A DNA stretch of 64,000 nucleotides from Nocardioides exalbidus (GCF_900105585.1 NZ_FNRT01000002.1:744001-808000); one strand, 5' to 3'. Counted from the stretch's first letter, positions 33,832 to 43,428 are shown. A program made the numbers and translations. The notes: generated from the letters alone by a model not told the origin.

Positions 33832-36105
33832 TTGATCATCGAGCGTGACCTCACGCCCTACGTCGTCTACTCGGGCGACCCGGTCCTGCGCGCCCTGGAG
33901 AAGATCACCGCCAACAAGGCGCGCGTCATCTTCCTCGTGGACTCCCACGGCCACCTCGACGGCGTGCTGTCCGACGGCGACTTCCGGCGGTGGGTCAGCA
34001 GCGCCGAGAGCCTGACGACCGACGTACCCGCCCTCGAGGCTGCCAACACGGCGCCGCGCAGCCTGCCGATCGGCAGCAGCCCCGCCGAGATCGCCCACGC
34101 CTTCGGCTCCGGCATCGACCACGTCGCCCTCGTGGACGACCGCGGCCACCTGGTCGCGATCGCGATCAACCGGGCCGACGAGCTCCGCATCGGCACGCAC
34201 GTCATCGCCCCCGACGCACCGGCGCTGCTGATCTCCGAGATCGGCATCAACCACCAGGGCGACGTGTCGCTGGCCAAGCAGCTGGTCGACCTGTCCGTCG
34301 AGGCCGGCGCCGACATCGTGAAGTTCCAGCTGCGCGACATGGAGTCGCTCTACCGCCAGGGCTCCGCGGGCTCCGGCGGCGAGGACCTCGGTCCGCAGTA
34401 CACCCTCGACCTGCTCGCGAAGTACAACCTCGACGCGGACGGCCTCTTCGAGGTCTTCGACCACTGCAAGGACGTCGGCATCGAGGTCATGTGCACCGCC
34501 TGGGACCCGGTCAGCGTCGACCGGCTCGTCGACTACGGCATCACCTCGCTCAAGGTCGCCTCCGCCGACATGACCAACCACGCGCTGCTGCGCCACATGG
34601 CCGCGAGCGGCACGCCCATGGTGATCTCGACCGGCATGTCCACCGAGGGCGAGATCCGCGAGACCGTCGACGTCGTCCGCAGCACAGGGGTGGCGCACGC
34701 CTTCCTGCACTGCCAGTCGACCTACCCGGCGCCCTTCAAGGACATCAACCTCGCCTACCTGACCCGGCTCGCCGAGCTCACCCAGGCACCGGTCGGCTAC
34801 TCCGGTCACGAGCGTGGCTTCCACGTGCCGGTCGCCGCCGTGGCGCTCGGCGCTCGCATCATCGAGAAGCACTTCACCGTCGACCGCGACCTCGAGGGCA
34901 ACGACCACAAGGTCAGCCTGCTGCCGGGTGAGTTCAAGGAGATGGTGCAGCGCATCCGCGAGGTCGAGGAGGCGCTCGGCACCAACGCACCCCGCGCCGT
35001 GTCGACGGGCGAGATGATGAACCGCGTCAACCTCGCCAAGTCGCTCGTCGCGGCCCGCCGGATCGAGGTGGGCGAGGTGCTCACCGACGCCGACATCGAC
35101 ATCAAGAGCCCCGGTCGCGGCCTCCAGCCCAATGCGTACGACAAGCTCGTGGGCCGCACGACGACGCGCGCGCTCGACGCCGGCGACTTCTTCTACGCCA
35201 CCGACCTCGGCGACGCGGCGCCCAAGGGTCGCGCCTACGACTTCCGCCGCCCGTGGGGCCTGGCCGTCCGCTACCACGACATCGACGCGATGACGAAGGA
35301 CACGACCCCGGACTTCCTGGAGTTCCACTTCTCCTACAAGGACCTCGACCTCCCCGTCGAGGAGGTGTTCGCGAAGTACGACGGCGGTCTGCCGATGGGC
35401 TTCACCACCCACTCCCCCGACCTCTTCGCCGGCGACTTCTTGCTCAACCTCGCCTCGACCGACGACGCGCACTGGGAGCGGTCGATCCGCGAGCTCCAGC
35501 GGGTGGTCGACACCACGCGCGAGATGCAGCAGCACTTCACCCGCAGTGCCGACGCGAAGGGCGAGACCGAGGGCCCCGTGATCGTCGCGAGCCTCGGCGG
35601 CTTCACCACCGACGCCTTCGTCGCGCCGGCCGAGCGCGAGGCGATGTACGCCCGCGTCGCCGAGGGCCTCGCCCGGGTGGACGACTCCGGTGTGCGGCTG
35701 TGCGCGCAGACCCTGCCGCCGTACCCCTGGTACATGGGCGGCCAGCTCTACTGCAACCTGTTCGTCGACCCGCGCGACACGGCCGATTTCGCAGCGCGCT
35801 ACGACCGCCGGCTGTGCTTCGACGTGTCGCACTCGAAGCTCTCGGCCAACTACCTCGGCATGTCGTTCGCCGACGCCACCGACCTCCTCGCCCCGCACAC
35901 CGAGCACCTCCACCTCGTCGACGCGACCGGCGTCGACGGCGAGGGCGTGCAGGTGGGCGACGGTGAGATCGACTGGGCCGTGCTCGCCCAGCAGCTCGAC
36001 GCCATGTCACCGGGGGTGAGCTTCATCCCGGAGATCTGGCAGGGCCACGTCAACGACGGCGAGGGCTTCTGGATCGCCCTGGAGCGGTTGGAGCAATGGT
36101 TCTGA
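33832..36105 (+). CDS. CBS - nonulosonate synthase (NeuB) - SAF - TIM-barrel fusion
   Basis: A 757-aa multidomain protein. Residues 1-120 form a CBS-domain pair (DLTPYVVYSGDPVLRALEKI; GVLSDGDFRRW). Residues about 130-380 are a NeuB-type synthase condensing an N-acyl hexosamine with phosphoenolpyruvate: INHQGDVSLAKQLVDLS, DIVKFQ, CQSTYPAP, GYSGHERG, IIEKHFTVDR. About 395-455 is a SAF/antifreeze-like domain (KSLVAARRIEVGEVLTDADI). From about 465 to the end is a xylose-isomerase-like TIM barrel (LEFHFSYKDLDL, LCFDVSHSKLSANY, HLHLVDATGVDGEG). The start is TTG 33832; the nearby ATG is out of frame. CBS domains suggest nucleotide control, and the barrel may supply the sugar by isomerisation (inference). 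Confidence 0.85.
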   Translation: MIIERDLTPYVVYSGDPVLRALEKITANKARVIFLVDSHGHLDGVLSDGDFRRWVSSAESLTTDVPALEAANTAPRSLPIGSSPAEIAHAFGSGIDHVALVDDRGHLVAIAINRADELRIGTHVIAPDAPALLISEIGINHQGDVSLAKQLVDLSVEAGADIVKFQLRDMESLYRQGSAGSGGEDLGPQYTLDLLAKYNLDADGLFEVFDHCKDVGIEVMCTAWDPVSVDRLVDYGITSLKVASADMTNHALLRHMAASGTPMVISTGMSTEGEIRETVDVVRSTGVAHAFLHCQSTYPAPFKDINLAYLTRLAELTQAPVGYSGHERGFHVPVAAVALGARIIEKHFTVDRDLEGNDHKVSLLPGEFKEMVQRIREVEEALGTNAPRAVSTGEMMNRVNLAKSLVAARRIEVGEVLTDADIDIKSPGRGLQPNAYDKLVGRTTTRALDAGDFFYATDLGDAAPKGRAYDFRRPWGLAVRYHDIDAMTKDTTPDFLEFHFSYKDLDLPVEEVFAKYDGGLPMGFTTHSPDLFAGDFLLNLASTDDAHWERSIRELQRVVDTTREMQQHFTRSADAKGETEGPVIVASLGGFTTDAFVAPAEREAMYARVAEGLARVDDSGVRLCAQTLPPYPWYMGGQLYCNLFVDPRDTADFAARYDRRLCFDVSHSKLSANYLGMSFADATDLLAPHTEHLHLVDATGVDGEGVQVGDGEIDWAVLAQQLDAMSPGVSFIPEIWQGHVNDGEGFWIALERLEQWF

Positions 36106-37154
36106 CCGCACCGACTGCCCTGTGGGTGGTCCCGGTCAGCAACATCGCCGGGGTGGCCAGGCACGTCCTCGACGTCGCCGCCAGCGGGATCCCCGGCTGG
36201 CGGCTCGTGTTCCTCACCCCACCGGGCGACCTCCCGGAGCGGCTGCGCGAGCTCGGGGCCGTCGTCCACGAGGCACCGTTCGGACCCGACCACGGGCTCG
36301 GGCCGTCGGTGCGCAGCGTGCGTGAGGTCGTACGACGCGAGCGTCCCGCCGTCGTGCACGCGCACCTCGCGTACGCCGACATCGCCGCGGCGCTGGCCGT
36401 CGGACGGGGCCCGGCGCTCGTCACGACCGAGCACGGCATCGCGCGCGACGACGTGGTCTACCACCGCTCGGGCGCGAAGACACGGGTCATGGCCGCCGTC
36501 CACACCGCGAGGCTGCGGCGCTTCGACGCCGCCGTCGCGGTGAGCCGGGCGACGGCCGACGCCATGGTCGCGAAGTGGCACCCAGCCAAGCCGGTCACGG
36601 TCATCCACAACGGGGTCGACGTGGTGCCGGGAGCGTCGCCCACAACCGGGCTGCGGATCCTGTCGCTGGCCCGGCTGTCGCCGGAGAAGCGCCTGCCCGC
36701 CCTCGTCGACGGCTTCGCGGAGCTGCGCCGCATCCACCCCGAGGCGCGGCTCACCCTCGCCGGTACCGGCGAGGAGGAGAAGACCCTCCGGGGGCAGGTC
36801 GACCGGCTCGGGCTGGGCGACGTCGTTGACCTGCCCGGTTTCGTCGACCCGGAGCCCGCCATGGCGAGCCACGACGTGCTCGCGATGATGTCGGTCTGGG
36901 AGAACTGCTCCTACGCCCTCCTCGACGCGGCTGCACGCGGGATGGGCGTCGTCGCCAGCGACGTCGGCGGCAACCCCGAGGTCCTGCCTCCGCACGCGCT
37001 GGTCGACGCGGAGGACCGGGAGGCCGTGGCGACCCTCCTGGAGACGCAGGGGCTCGACCTCGCCGCGCGGCCGGGGCTCGCCGACTGGCTCTCGGTCGCC
37101 GACATGTGCGAGCGGATCGCCGAGGTCTACGTCCCCTTCGGGAGCCGGACGTGA
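36096..37154 (+). CDS. Glycosyltransferase family 4
   Basis: A 352-aa GT-B retaining transferase. The Rossmann start has NIAGVARHVLDVAASG; the linker VAVSRATADAM and VIHNGVDVV are typical GT4, as is the C-terminal donor site LARLSPEKRLPALVDGFAEL, LAGTGEEEKTL, SVWENCSYALLDAAARGMGVVAS (the E-x7-E region has shifted residues) and VGGNPEVL. It overlaps the synthase gene by 10 bases and its stop overlaps the next GTG. Probably transfers one sugar of the repeat unit. Confidence 0.87.
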   Translation: MVLTAPTALWVVPVSNIAGVARHVLDVAASGIPGWRLVFLTPPGDLPERLRELGAVVHEAPFGPDHGLGPSVRSVREVVRRERPAVVHAHLAYADIAAALAVGRGPALVTTEHGIARDDVVYHRSGAKTRVMAAVHTARLRRFDAAVAVSRATADAMVAKWHPAKPVTVIHNGVDVVPGASPTTGLRILSLARLSPEKRLPALVDGFAELRRIHPEARLTLAGTGEEEKTLRGQVDRLGLGDVVDLPGFVDPEPAMASHDVLAMMSVWENCSYALLDAAARGMGVVASDVGGNPEVLPPHALVDAEDREAVATLLETQGLDLAARPGLADWLSVADMCERIAEVYVPFGSRT

Positions 37155-38308
37155 GCAGGCGCATCGACTCCCCGTGGAACCTCGAGGACAAGACCGTCAC
37201 CCGGGCGGACGAGGTCGACCGGGACATCCGGGTCACCGACTTCGCGCTGATGGCCGCCCTTCCGTTCCGCACGACGGAGGTCTCGGGGTTCCCGGTCAAC
37301 GAGCTAGCGATGGCGGCACTGGTGGGCCTGTGCCTGGTCCGTCCCGCGCGGGGAGGTGCTCGACTCCCCGCCATGGCGGTCGTGCTGATCGGCGGGCTGC
37401 TCGCCCTCATGCTCTACTCCGGGATGGCCAACCAGATCGACTGGACGCGTCGGGTCGGACACCTCGTGATCATCAGCGGCGTGATCTGGAGCCTCGCGAC
37501 CGGGCGGGTCTCGTTGCGGTCGGCCGGCCTGGGGATCGCCACAGGGTTGATCGCGGTCATCGGCTTGGGCGTGGTCGGGATGGCCACGAGCTCGTACGCC
37601 GGCCGGTTGACCGGCTACCTCGGCGACCCGAACGCAGGGGCGTACTTCGTCGCCGTGCTCGGCGTCCTCGCGGTCTTCTACAGCGACCCGCGGTGGAAGG
37701 TGCGACTGGTCGTCGCCCTGCCCATCCTCGCCGGGCTGACCCTGACCTACTCCCGCACCGGGCTGCTCGCGGGCGCCTTCGCGGCCGTGTGGGTCCTGCT
37801 CGGCCGGCGCCTCGGCGTCGCGGGCGGCGGGGTGTTCGCCTTCGGCCTGGTGTGGCTGGTGGGAAACATCCCCGACAGCATCACCACCTTCGGACCGTTC
37901 TCCAACCGTTCGGGCAGCGACGCCCTGCGCGAGCGCATCATCGCGCAGGAGCGGGTCCAGATCGCCGACGCACCTTGGTACGGGCACGGGCCGGGCACCG
38001 CCAAGGTCCGCATCCAGGACCTCGACTTCTTCTTCCACAACAGCTATCTCGCGACCCGCCAGGAAGGCGGCTGGGGTGCCCTCGTGCTCGTGCTGGGGCT
38101 CATGGCCTTCGCCTTCTTGAGGCTGTCACGCCAGTCGCGTCGCGGCGACCTGTACGCCGCCGGCGCCCAAGCGGCGATCATCGCCGTCGCCGTCATGGGC
38201 ATCACGCTCGGTGAGGTGCTGCTCGACACTCCCATGGCAATCGCCGTCGGGTTCGCCCTGGCCCAGGCCACCCGCGCGTCCGTCGTCGAGGACGGCCCGG
38301 ATGGCTGA
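37151..38308 (+). CDS. O-antigen ligase/polymerase-like membrane protein (Wzy/WaaL type)
   Basis: A 385-aa membrane protein with about ten hydrophobic helices and one large outer loop (about residues 255-300) containing IADAPWYGHGPGTAK and FFHNSYLATRQEGG. The G-x-G-x-G/HN-x-Y-L arrangement is that of the O-antigen ligase/polymerase (Wzy_C) family. In this locus it most likely polymerises lipid-linked repeat units outside the membrane. The GTG 37151 start overlaps the upstream stop; the end overlaps the next gene by 8 bases. Confidence 0.82.
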   Translation: MSRRIDSPWNLEDKTVTRADEVDRDIRVTDFALMAALPFRTTEVSGFPVNELAMAALVGLCLVRPARGGARLPAMAVVLIGGLLALMLYSGMANQIDWTRRVGHLVIISGVIWSLATGRVSLRSAGLGIATGLIAVIGLGVVGMATSSYAGRLTGYLGDPNAGAYFVAVLGVLAVFYSDPRWKVRLVVALPILAGLTLTYSRTGLLAGAFAAVWVLLGRRLGVAGGGVFAFGLVWLVGNIPDSITTFGPFSNRSGSDALRERIIAQERVQIADAPWYGHGPGTAKVRIQDLDFFFHNSYLATRQEGGWGALVLVLGLMAFAFLRLSRQSRRGDLYAAGAQAAIIAVAVMGITLGEVLLDTPMAIAVGFALAQATRASVVEDGPDG

Positions 38309-39326
38309 GCGCGTGTACCTCGCCGCCAACAACCCCGACCTCGGAGGCGGCGAGGAGATGATGGTGCGGACCGCCGCCGCACTCGTGTCGCTCGGACGCC
38401 CGGTGACGGTGGTGGCGCCGGATGCGCCGACCGACGTGCTCGATGCGGCCGCAGCGGTCGGCGCGGACGTCGTGGCGATCCGGGCCGATGGGCGCCGCGA
38501 GTACCTCCCGCGGCTGCGGGCGTGGGACCGGACGCGCGGTGACGGACCGCTGTGGTGCCACGGGCTGGTGCCCGCCTTCGCGACCACCGGTCACCGGCGG
38601 CGGATCGTCCACCTGCACCAGCTGCCGCGGAGCCGCGCCCAGTGGGCCGCACTGGCAGCTGCCCGGATCGGGGCCGACCACGTCCTGGCGCCGTCCTCCT
38701 TCCTCACCTCCCGCATCCGCGGCGCCCGGGTCTGCGCGAACTGGACCGAGCAGGTCGAGCGCCGCCAGCGCCCCGACGGGCTGCGACGCGTCGGCTTCAT
38801 GGGTCGTCTGGCGACCGACAAGGGGGTGGACCTGGTGGCGCGAGCCATGACGTCAGCGGTGCTGCCGTCCGACCTCGAGCTCGTGGTCGCCGGGGACGAC
38901 CGATGGGTCCCGGACGAGCAGCGCCTGCCCGTCGCCGAGTCGCTGGAGGCGATCGGCGACCGGGTTCGACGCCTGGGTCGTGTGACGCCGGCGGACTTCT
39001 TCGCCCAGGCCGACATCGCCGTCTTCCCGAGCAGGGCGCCGGAGTCCTTCGGCCTCGTCGTCGCCGAGGCGATGGGGGCAGGCATGCCGTTCGTGATCAG
39101 CGACGCCGGGGCACTTCCCGAGGTCGCCGGACCCGAGCACCCGTGGGTCGCCCGGAGCGGGGACGCCGACGACCTCGCCCGTGCGATCGGTGAGGCGCTC
39201 GCGACCCCGGCGGACGACGTACGCGCCGTGACCGACCGCGCCCGCGCGCGTTGGGAGGAGATGTACTCCCCCGAGGCAGGTCGCGAGCGGGTGCGCACCC
39301 TGCTGGCAGAGCTGGGCACCAGGTGA
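38301..39326 (+). CDS. Glycosyltransferase family 4
   Basis: A 341-aa GT-B transferase. N-terminal AANNPDLGGGEEMMVRTAAAL is the usual acceptor-side glycine-rich loop; VHLHQLPRS and VLAPSSFLTSRI follow; the donor side shows GFMGRLATDKGVDLVARAM and FPSRAPESFGLVVAEAMGAGMPFV, the E-x7-E motif intact. It overlaps the polymerase gene by 8 bases and its TGA overlaps the next GTG. Part of the coupled polysaccharide operon. Confidence 0.88.
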   Translation: MAERVYLAANNPDLGGGEEMMVRTAAALVSLGRPVTVVAPDAPTDVLDAAAAVGADVVAIRADGRREYLPRLRAWDRTRGDGPLWCHGLVPAFATTGHRRRIVHLHQLPRSRAQWAALAAARIGADHVLAPSSFLTSRIRGARVCANWTEQVERRQRPDGLRRVGFMGRLATDKGVDLVARAMTSAVLPSDLELVVAGDDRWVPDEQRLPVAESLEAIGDRVRRLGRVTPADFFAQADIAVFPSRAPESFGLVVAEAMGAGMPFVISDAGALPEVAGPEHPWVARSGDADDLARAIGEALATPADDVRAVTDRARARWEEMYSPEAGRERVRTLLAELGTR

Positions 39327-40435
39327 AGGCGCACGGCCGCGTGGCGATCGCCCACGACTACCTCACCCAGCGCGGCGGTGCCGAGCGCGTCGTCCTGACG
39401 CTCATGAAGGCGTTCCCCGAGGCGCCGGTGCACACGACGCTCTACGACCCCGACGGCACCTACCCGGAGTTCGCCAGCGCCGATGTCCGCACCTCGCCGC
39501 TCAACCGGATCGGGCCGCTGCGCCGCGACCACCGCCTCGCGCTGCCCCTCCTCGCGCCGGCCTCCTCGCGGCTGCGGATCGACGCCGACGTCGTGGTCGC
39601 CTCGAGCAGCGGCTGGGCGCACGGCTTCGACACCGAGGCGCGCACCGTCGTCTACTGCCACAACCCGGCGCGCTGGCTCTACCAGACCGACGAGTACCTC
39701 GGCGGCACCGCGTGGCGCTCGCCGATCGGCCCGCCGCTGATGGCCCTGCGCCCGTTCCTGAAGAAGTGGGACCGCAGCCGCGCCGACAAGGTCGACGTCT
39801 ACCTCGCGAACAGCCGTGTCGTGCAGCAGCGGATCCGCTCGACCTATGGCCGCGACGCCGAACTGCTTCCACCGCCGCACGGCATGGACGCCGGCGCGCC
39901 GCGTGAGCAGTTGCCTGAGCTCGCCGACTGGGAGCCCGGCTACGCGCTCGTCGTGTCGCGCCTGCTCCCCTACAAGAACGTCGACGCGGTGATCGAGGCC
40001 GTGCGCGGCACCGATCGTCGCCTGGTCGTCGTGGGCCGCGGTCCCGAGGAGGCGCGGCTGCGGGCGACCCTGCCCGACAACGTCCGCCTCCTGGGTGGAC
40101 TGAGCGACGCACAGCTGCGAGCGGTGTACGCCGATGCCGGCGTGCTCGTGGCCGCCAGCCACGAGGACTTCGGGCTGACGCCCCTGGAGGCGGCGGCGTT
40201 CGCCGTGCCCGTCGTCGCGCTGCGGGGCGGCGGCTTCCTCGAGACCGTCCTCGAGGGCGAGACCGGCGTCTTCTTCGACAGCCCCGAGCCCGACCAGATC
40301 GCGACCGGTCTCGCCATTTCCGACAAGCAGGACTGGGACGCTGCGAGACTGCTGGCGCGGGCCGAGGAGTTCGGCGAGGCCCGCTTCATCGACAGGATCC
40401 GCACGATCGCGCTCGAGGAAGGGACGGGGGTCTGA
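39323..40435 (+). CDS. Glycosyltransferase family 4 (mannosyltransferase-like)
   Basis: A 370-aa GT-B transferase. VAIAHDYLTQRGGAERVVL at the start and VVYCHNPARWLYQ are hallmarks of the WbdA/WbaZ-like mannosyltransferase group; the donor site has VVSRLLPYKNVDAVIEAV, LLGGLSDAQLRAVY and SHEDFGLTPLEAAAFAVPVVAL. GTG 39323 overlaps the upstream stop codon. It ends one base before the GTG of the initiating phosphoglycosyltransferase. Mannose as donor is inferred only from family resemblance. Confidence 0.88.
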   Translation: MKAHGRVAIAHDYLTQRGGAERVVLTLMKAFPEAPVHTTLYDPDGTYPEFASADVRTSPLNRIGPLRRDHRLALPLLAPASSRLRIDADVVVASSSGWAHGFDTEARTVVYCHNPARWLYQTDEYLGGTAWRSPIGPPLMALRPFLKKWDRSRADKVDVYLANSRVVQQRIRSTYGRDAELLPPPHGMDAGAPREQLPELADWEPGYALVVSRLLPYKNVDAVIEAVRGTDRRLVVVGRGPEEARLRATLPDNVRLLGGLSDAQLRAVYADAGVLVAASHEDFGLTPLEAAAFAVPVVALRGGGFLETVLEGETGVFFDSPEPDQIATGLAISDKQDWDAARLLARAEEFGEARFIDRIRTIALEEGTGV

Positions 40436-40436
40436 G

Positions 40437-41849
40437 GTGCGCCCGGAAGGCATCCGCCTGCTGCCGTGGCTGATCGCCGCCATCGACCTCGTCATGGTCG
40501 CGGTCGCGACCGTCCTCGCGATCCAGTTCCGCCTCACGCTGCAGGTCTTCGACACCGTGGGCGACGTCCTCGACAACACGGCGCTGGCGAGCGTCTTCTT
40601 CGGCGCCACGTGGCTCGTGATGCTCGTCTTCTTCGGCACCTACGAGCGCCACGTCTTCGGCGCCGGCACCGAGGAGTTCAAGCTCGTCGTCAACGCCTCG
40701 TTCTTCACCGGCGCACTCGTCGCGACGATGGCCTACCTCATGCAGTACCCGCTCTCCCGCGGCTTCTTCGTCCTCTACTTCCCGATCGGCGTGCTGCTGC
40801 TGCTCGTGGGACGCCTGGTCTCGCGCCGGATCATCCAGCGGCTGCGCCGCGCGGGGCACTTCAACGAGAAGGTGCTGCTGGTCGGGACCCCCGGCTACAT
40901 CGGCGAGATCAGCACGGTCCTGGCTCGCGAGGGCTGGCTCGGCTACAAGGTCATCGGCTGCCTCGTGCCCAGCGACTACGCCGGGCTCGAGCGCACCTCG
41001 GCCGGCATCCCCGTGCTGGGGCTCATCGACGAGGTGCGGGCGGTCGTCGACGACGTCGGTCCCGACATCGTCTTCTTCACCGCTGGCGCAGTGAGCTCCT
41101 CGACCCAGCTCCGTCGCCTCGCCTGGGACCTCGAGGACCACCAGCACGTCCAGATCATCGTCGCGCCCAACGTCACCGACGTCTCCAGCGAGCGCGTCCG
41201 GATCCGGCCGGTGGCCGGCCTCCCCCTGATGCACCTGGGCCGCTCGCGCTCGCAGCTGGCCACCAACGACGCCAAGCGTGCCTTCGACCTCGTCGGCGCC
41301 CTCCTGATCCTCGCGCTCGTCTGGCCCGTCCTGCTCGGCCTGATGCTCTGGATCAAGCGCACCGACGGTGGTCCGGCCCTCTTCCGGCAGACCCGCGTGG
41401 GCCGCGAGGGCGTCGAGTTCACCTGCCTCAAGCTGCGGTCGATGCACGTCGACGCCGAGGCGATGCTGGCCGAGATGGAGGCGCGCGACCACGTCCTCTT
41501 CAAGGACGCCGCCGACCCCCGCATCACGAGGCCGGGCCGATTCATCCGTCGGTTCTCCCTCGACGAGCTGCCGCAGCTCTGGAACGTCGTGCGCGGCGAG
41601 ATGAGCCTGGTCGGCCCCCGCCCGCCGCTCGCGAGCGAGGTCGAGCAGTACGAGGACGACATGCTGCGCCGGCTCAACGTGCTCCCCGGCATGACCGGAC
41701 TCTGGCAGGTCTCCGGGCGCTCCGACCTGTCGTGGGAGGACACCGTCCGCCTCGACCTCTACTACGTCGACAACTGGTCGATGGTCCAGGACCTGCTGAT
41801 CCTGGCGCGCACCGTCACGGCCGTGGTCGGCAGCCGTGGCGCGTACTGA
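40437..41849 (+). CDS. Polyprenyl-phosphate sugar-1-phosphotransferase (initiating PGT, WbaP/CpsE type)
   Basis: A 470-aa membrane enzyme starting repeat-unit synthesis by moving a sugar-1-phosphate from a nucleotide sugar to undecaprenyl phosphate. N-terminal four hydrophobic helices; a middle nucleotide-binding-like domain (KVLLVGTPGYIGEI); and the bacterial sugar transferase domain after about 270: KRAFDLVGALLILALVWP, CLKLRSMHVDAE, RFIRRFSLDELPQLWNVV, MSLVGPRPP, and GLWQVSGRSDLSWEDTV. It ends the coupled polysaccharide operon, abutting the convergent Wzz/BY-kinase. Confidence 0.92.
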   Translation: MRPEGIRLLPWLIAAIDLVMVAVATVLAIQFRLTLQVFDTVGDVLDNTALASVFFGATWLVMLVFFGTYERHVFGAGTEEFKLVVNASFFTGALVATMAYLMQYPLSRGFFVLYFPIGVLLLLVGRLVSRRIIQRLRRAGHFNEKVLLVGTPGYIGEISTVLAREGWLGYKVIGCLVPSDYAGLERTSAGIPVLGLIDEVRAVVDDVGPDIVFFTAGAVSSSTQLRRLAWDLEDHQHVQIIVAPNVTDVSSERVRIRPVAGLPLMHLGRSRSQLATNDAKRAFDLVGALLILALVWPVLLGLMLWIKRTDGGPALFRQTRVGREGVEFTCLKLRSMHVDAEAMLAEMEARDHVLFKDAADPRITRPGRFIRRFSLDELPQLWNVVRGEMSLVGPRPPLASEVEQYEDDMLRRLNVLPGMTGLWQVSGRSDLSWEDTVRLDLYYVDNWSMVQDLLILARTVTAVVGSRGAY

Positions 41850-43301
41850 TCAGTCCTTCTTGCCGACCTTCAACAGCTTGCGCCGGCCCTTGCCCGCGGT
41901 GGAGTACGCCTCCCGCGAGGCGTACTCGGACTTGTAGCCGCCGTAGCCCCCGTAGCCGCCGTACCCACCGCCGTAGGCGATGGCCGCAGCGCCCTTGATC
42001 GGCGCCTTGTTGAGCACGACGCCGAGGAGCCGGCCGCCGACCTGGTCCAGGATGCGGCGGCAGTGCTGGCTCTGCTCGATCTGCGTCTTGCCGGCGGCCT
42101 GGACGAGCAGCGCGCCGTCGCAGAAGGCGGACAGCAGGCCGGCGTCGGTGACGGGCAGCAGGGGCGGGGCGTCGAGGATCACGAAGTAGTCGTGGGAGAG
42201 GTCCTCGATGAACTGCTTCATGCGCAGCGAGCCGAGCAGCTCGCTGGGGTTGGGCGGGATGCGCCCGGCCGGGAGCACGCTGAGGTTGGTCAGCCCGGAG
42301 TCGACGATGACGTCGCGGATGTCGACGTCGCCGGCGAGCGCCTGCGTGAGGCCGACTGCGCCGTCGATCTCGAACGTCGAGGCGATCTGCGGACGCCGCA
42401 GGTCGGCGTCGATCAGCAGCACGGGCGTGCCGGCCTGGGCGACGAGGCGACCGATGTTGGACGACACGGTCGACTTGCCCTCACCGGCGAGCGCGGAGGT
42501 CACGACGATGCGACGTGGCTCATTGTCCACGTCGACGAAGCGCAGGTTGGTGCGCAGCTGGCGGAAGGACTCCGCGGCTCGGCCGAGGTCGCCCCGCACA
42601 CCACGGTGGCCGCGTCCGAGCGCGTCCTCCTTGGGGATGATGCCGAGCACCGAGGCACCGGTCGCCTCCTCGACGTGCTTCGCCGAGCGGATCCGGCGGT
42701 CGATGAGCCGGCGACCCACCAGGAAGGCGTAGCAGAGGCCGAGGCCGCCGGCCGCGCCGTACATCGCGGCCTTCTGGTAGTTCGGCGTGAAGGGCGCGCC
42801 GGGGAGCTGCGCCTCCTCGAGGGGCACGATCGTCGCGAGCGAGTCGCCCTTGGGCGTGGTGCCGCCGTTGTCGACCTGCGCTGCGTAGACGACGACCGCC
42901 TTGATGACCGCGTTGGCGAGGTCCTGCGCGTCCTGCGGGGTGCTGGCGGTCGCGGTGACCGTCAGGGCGTTGACCGTGGTGTCGACCGAGGCCGAGAAGT
43001 TGCCGGCGATCGCCTCCGGCGGGACGTCGAGCCCGAGGTCGTCCACGACGAGCTGGGCGACCGGCAGCTTGGAGACGAGGAACGCGTAGAGGTTGGCCTT
43101 GTCCTCGGCGAGCTGGGCGTTGTTCTGCTCCTCGCCCGCCGTGGTGGCGTTGCCGACCTTGACGAAGCCCGACGCGTTGGCGGCGTAGAGCACCGGGTCC
43201 TGCGTCGTCTTGGCGACCATCAGGAGGGCGCCGAGGATGGTGCAGCCGATCAGCAGCCAGACGTAGGCGCGGCTCAGCCGGACGAAATCCCCGAACGTCA
43301 T
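41850..43301 (-). CDS. Wzz-type chain-length regulator fused to bacterial tyrosine kinase
   Basis: A 483-aa fused copolymerase/BY-kinase. Residues 1-205 are a Wzz domain with two helices (AYVWLLIGCTILGALLMVA; AAMYGAAGGLGLCYAFLVG). The rest is a CpsD/CapB-like kinase: Walker A SALAGEGKST, Walker A' LLIDADLRRP, Walker B YFVILDAPP. The C-terminus has a Tyr-rich cluster (AYGGGYGGYGGYGGYKSEY), the usual autophosphorylation site. It controls chain length and export of the polysaccharide in the inner membrane. Leaderless start ATG 43301, 7 bases after TAGACT; the frame is open further upstream but that is not supported. Confidence 0.92.
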   Translation of the reverse strand: MTFGDFVRLSRAYVWLLIGCTILGALLMVAKTTQDPVLYAANASGFVKVGNATTAGEEQNNAQLAEDKANLYAFLVSKLPVAQLVVDDLGLDVPPEAIAGNFSASVDTTVNALTVTATASTPQDAQDLANAVIKAVVVYAAQVDNGGTTPKGDSLATIVPLEEAQLPGAPFTPNYQKAAMYGAAGGLGLCYAFLVGRRLIDRRIRSAKHVEEATGASVLGIIPKEDALGRGHRGVRGDLGRAAESFRQLRTNLRFVDVDNEPRRIVVTSALAGEGKSTVSSNIGRLVAQAGTPVLLIDADLRRPQIASTFEIDGAVGLTQALAGDVDIRDVIVDSGLTNLSVLPAGRIPPNPSELLGSLRMKQFIEDLSHDYFVILDAPPLLPVTDAGLLSAFCDGALLVQAAGKTQIEQSQHCRRILDQVGGRLLGVVLNKAPIKGAAAIAYGGGYGGYGGYGGYKSEYASREAYSTAGKGRRKLLKVGKKD

Positions 43302-43308
43302 GGTCGCG

Positions 43309-43314
43309 AGTCTA
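43309..43314 (-). promoter_or_regulatory. -10 hexamer for Wzz/BY-kinase
   Basis: TAGACT on the minus strand, 7-base spacer, ATG 43301. Confidence 0.6.
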
Positions 43315-43428
43315 GGGCGTCCGCCAGTGCGGACCGGGCGAAACGGCGACACGCGTGCTGGCACGATGGGAGCAGCGAGGTCGACCTGGACAGAGGCCGG
43401 ACGGCGGTAGGCAGGCGGGAGGTGAGGC

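Noticed and set aside
33790..35913. A 707-codon minus-strand frame opposite the NeuB fusion
   Set aside because: Composition is the typical antisense shadow of a high-GC gene; no domain and a clear gene on the other strand.
38591..40639. A 682-codon minus-strand frame opposite two GT4 genes
   Set aside because: Spans the boundary of two well-supported overlapping genes and has no motif.
41940..41975. Tandem CCGTAGCC-type repeat
   Set aside because: Encodes the Gly-Gly-Tyr cluster of the BY-kinase tail; coding repeat, not a separate element.
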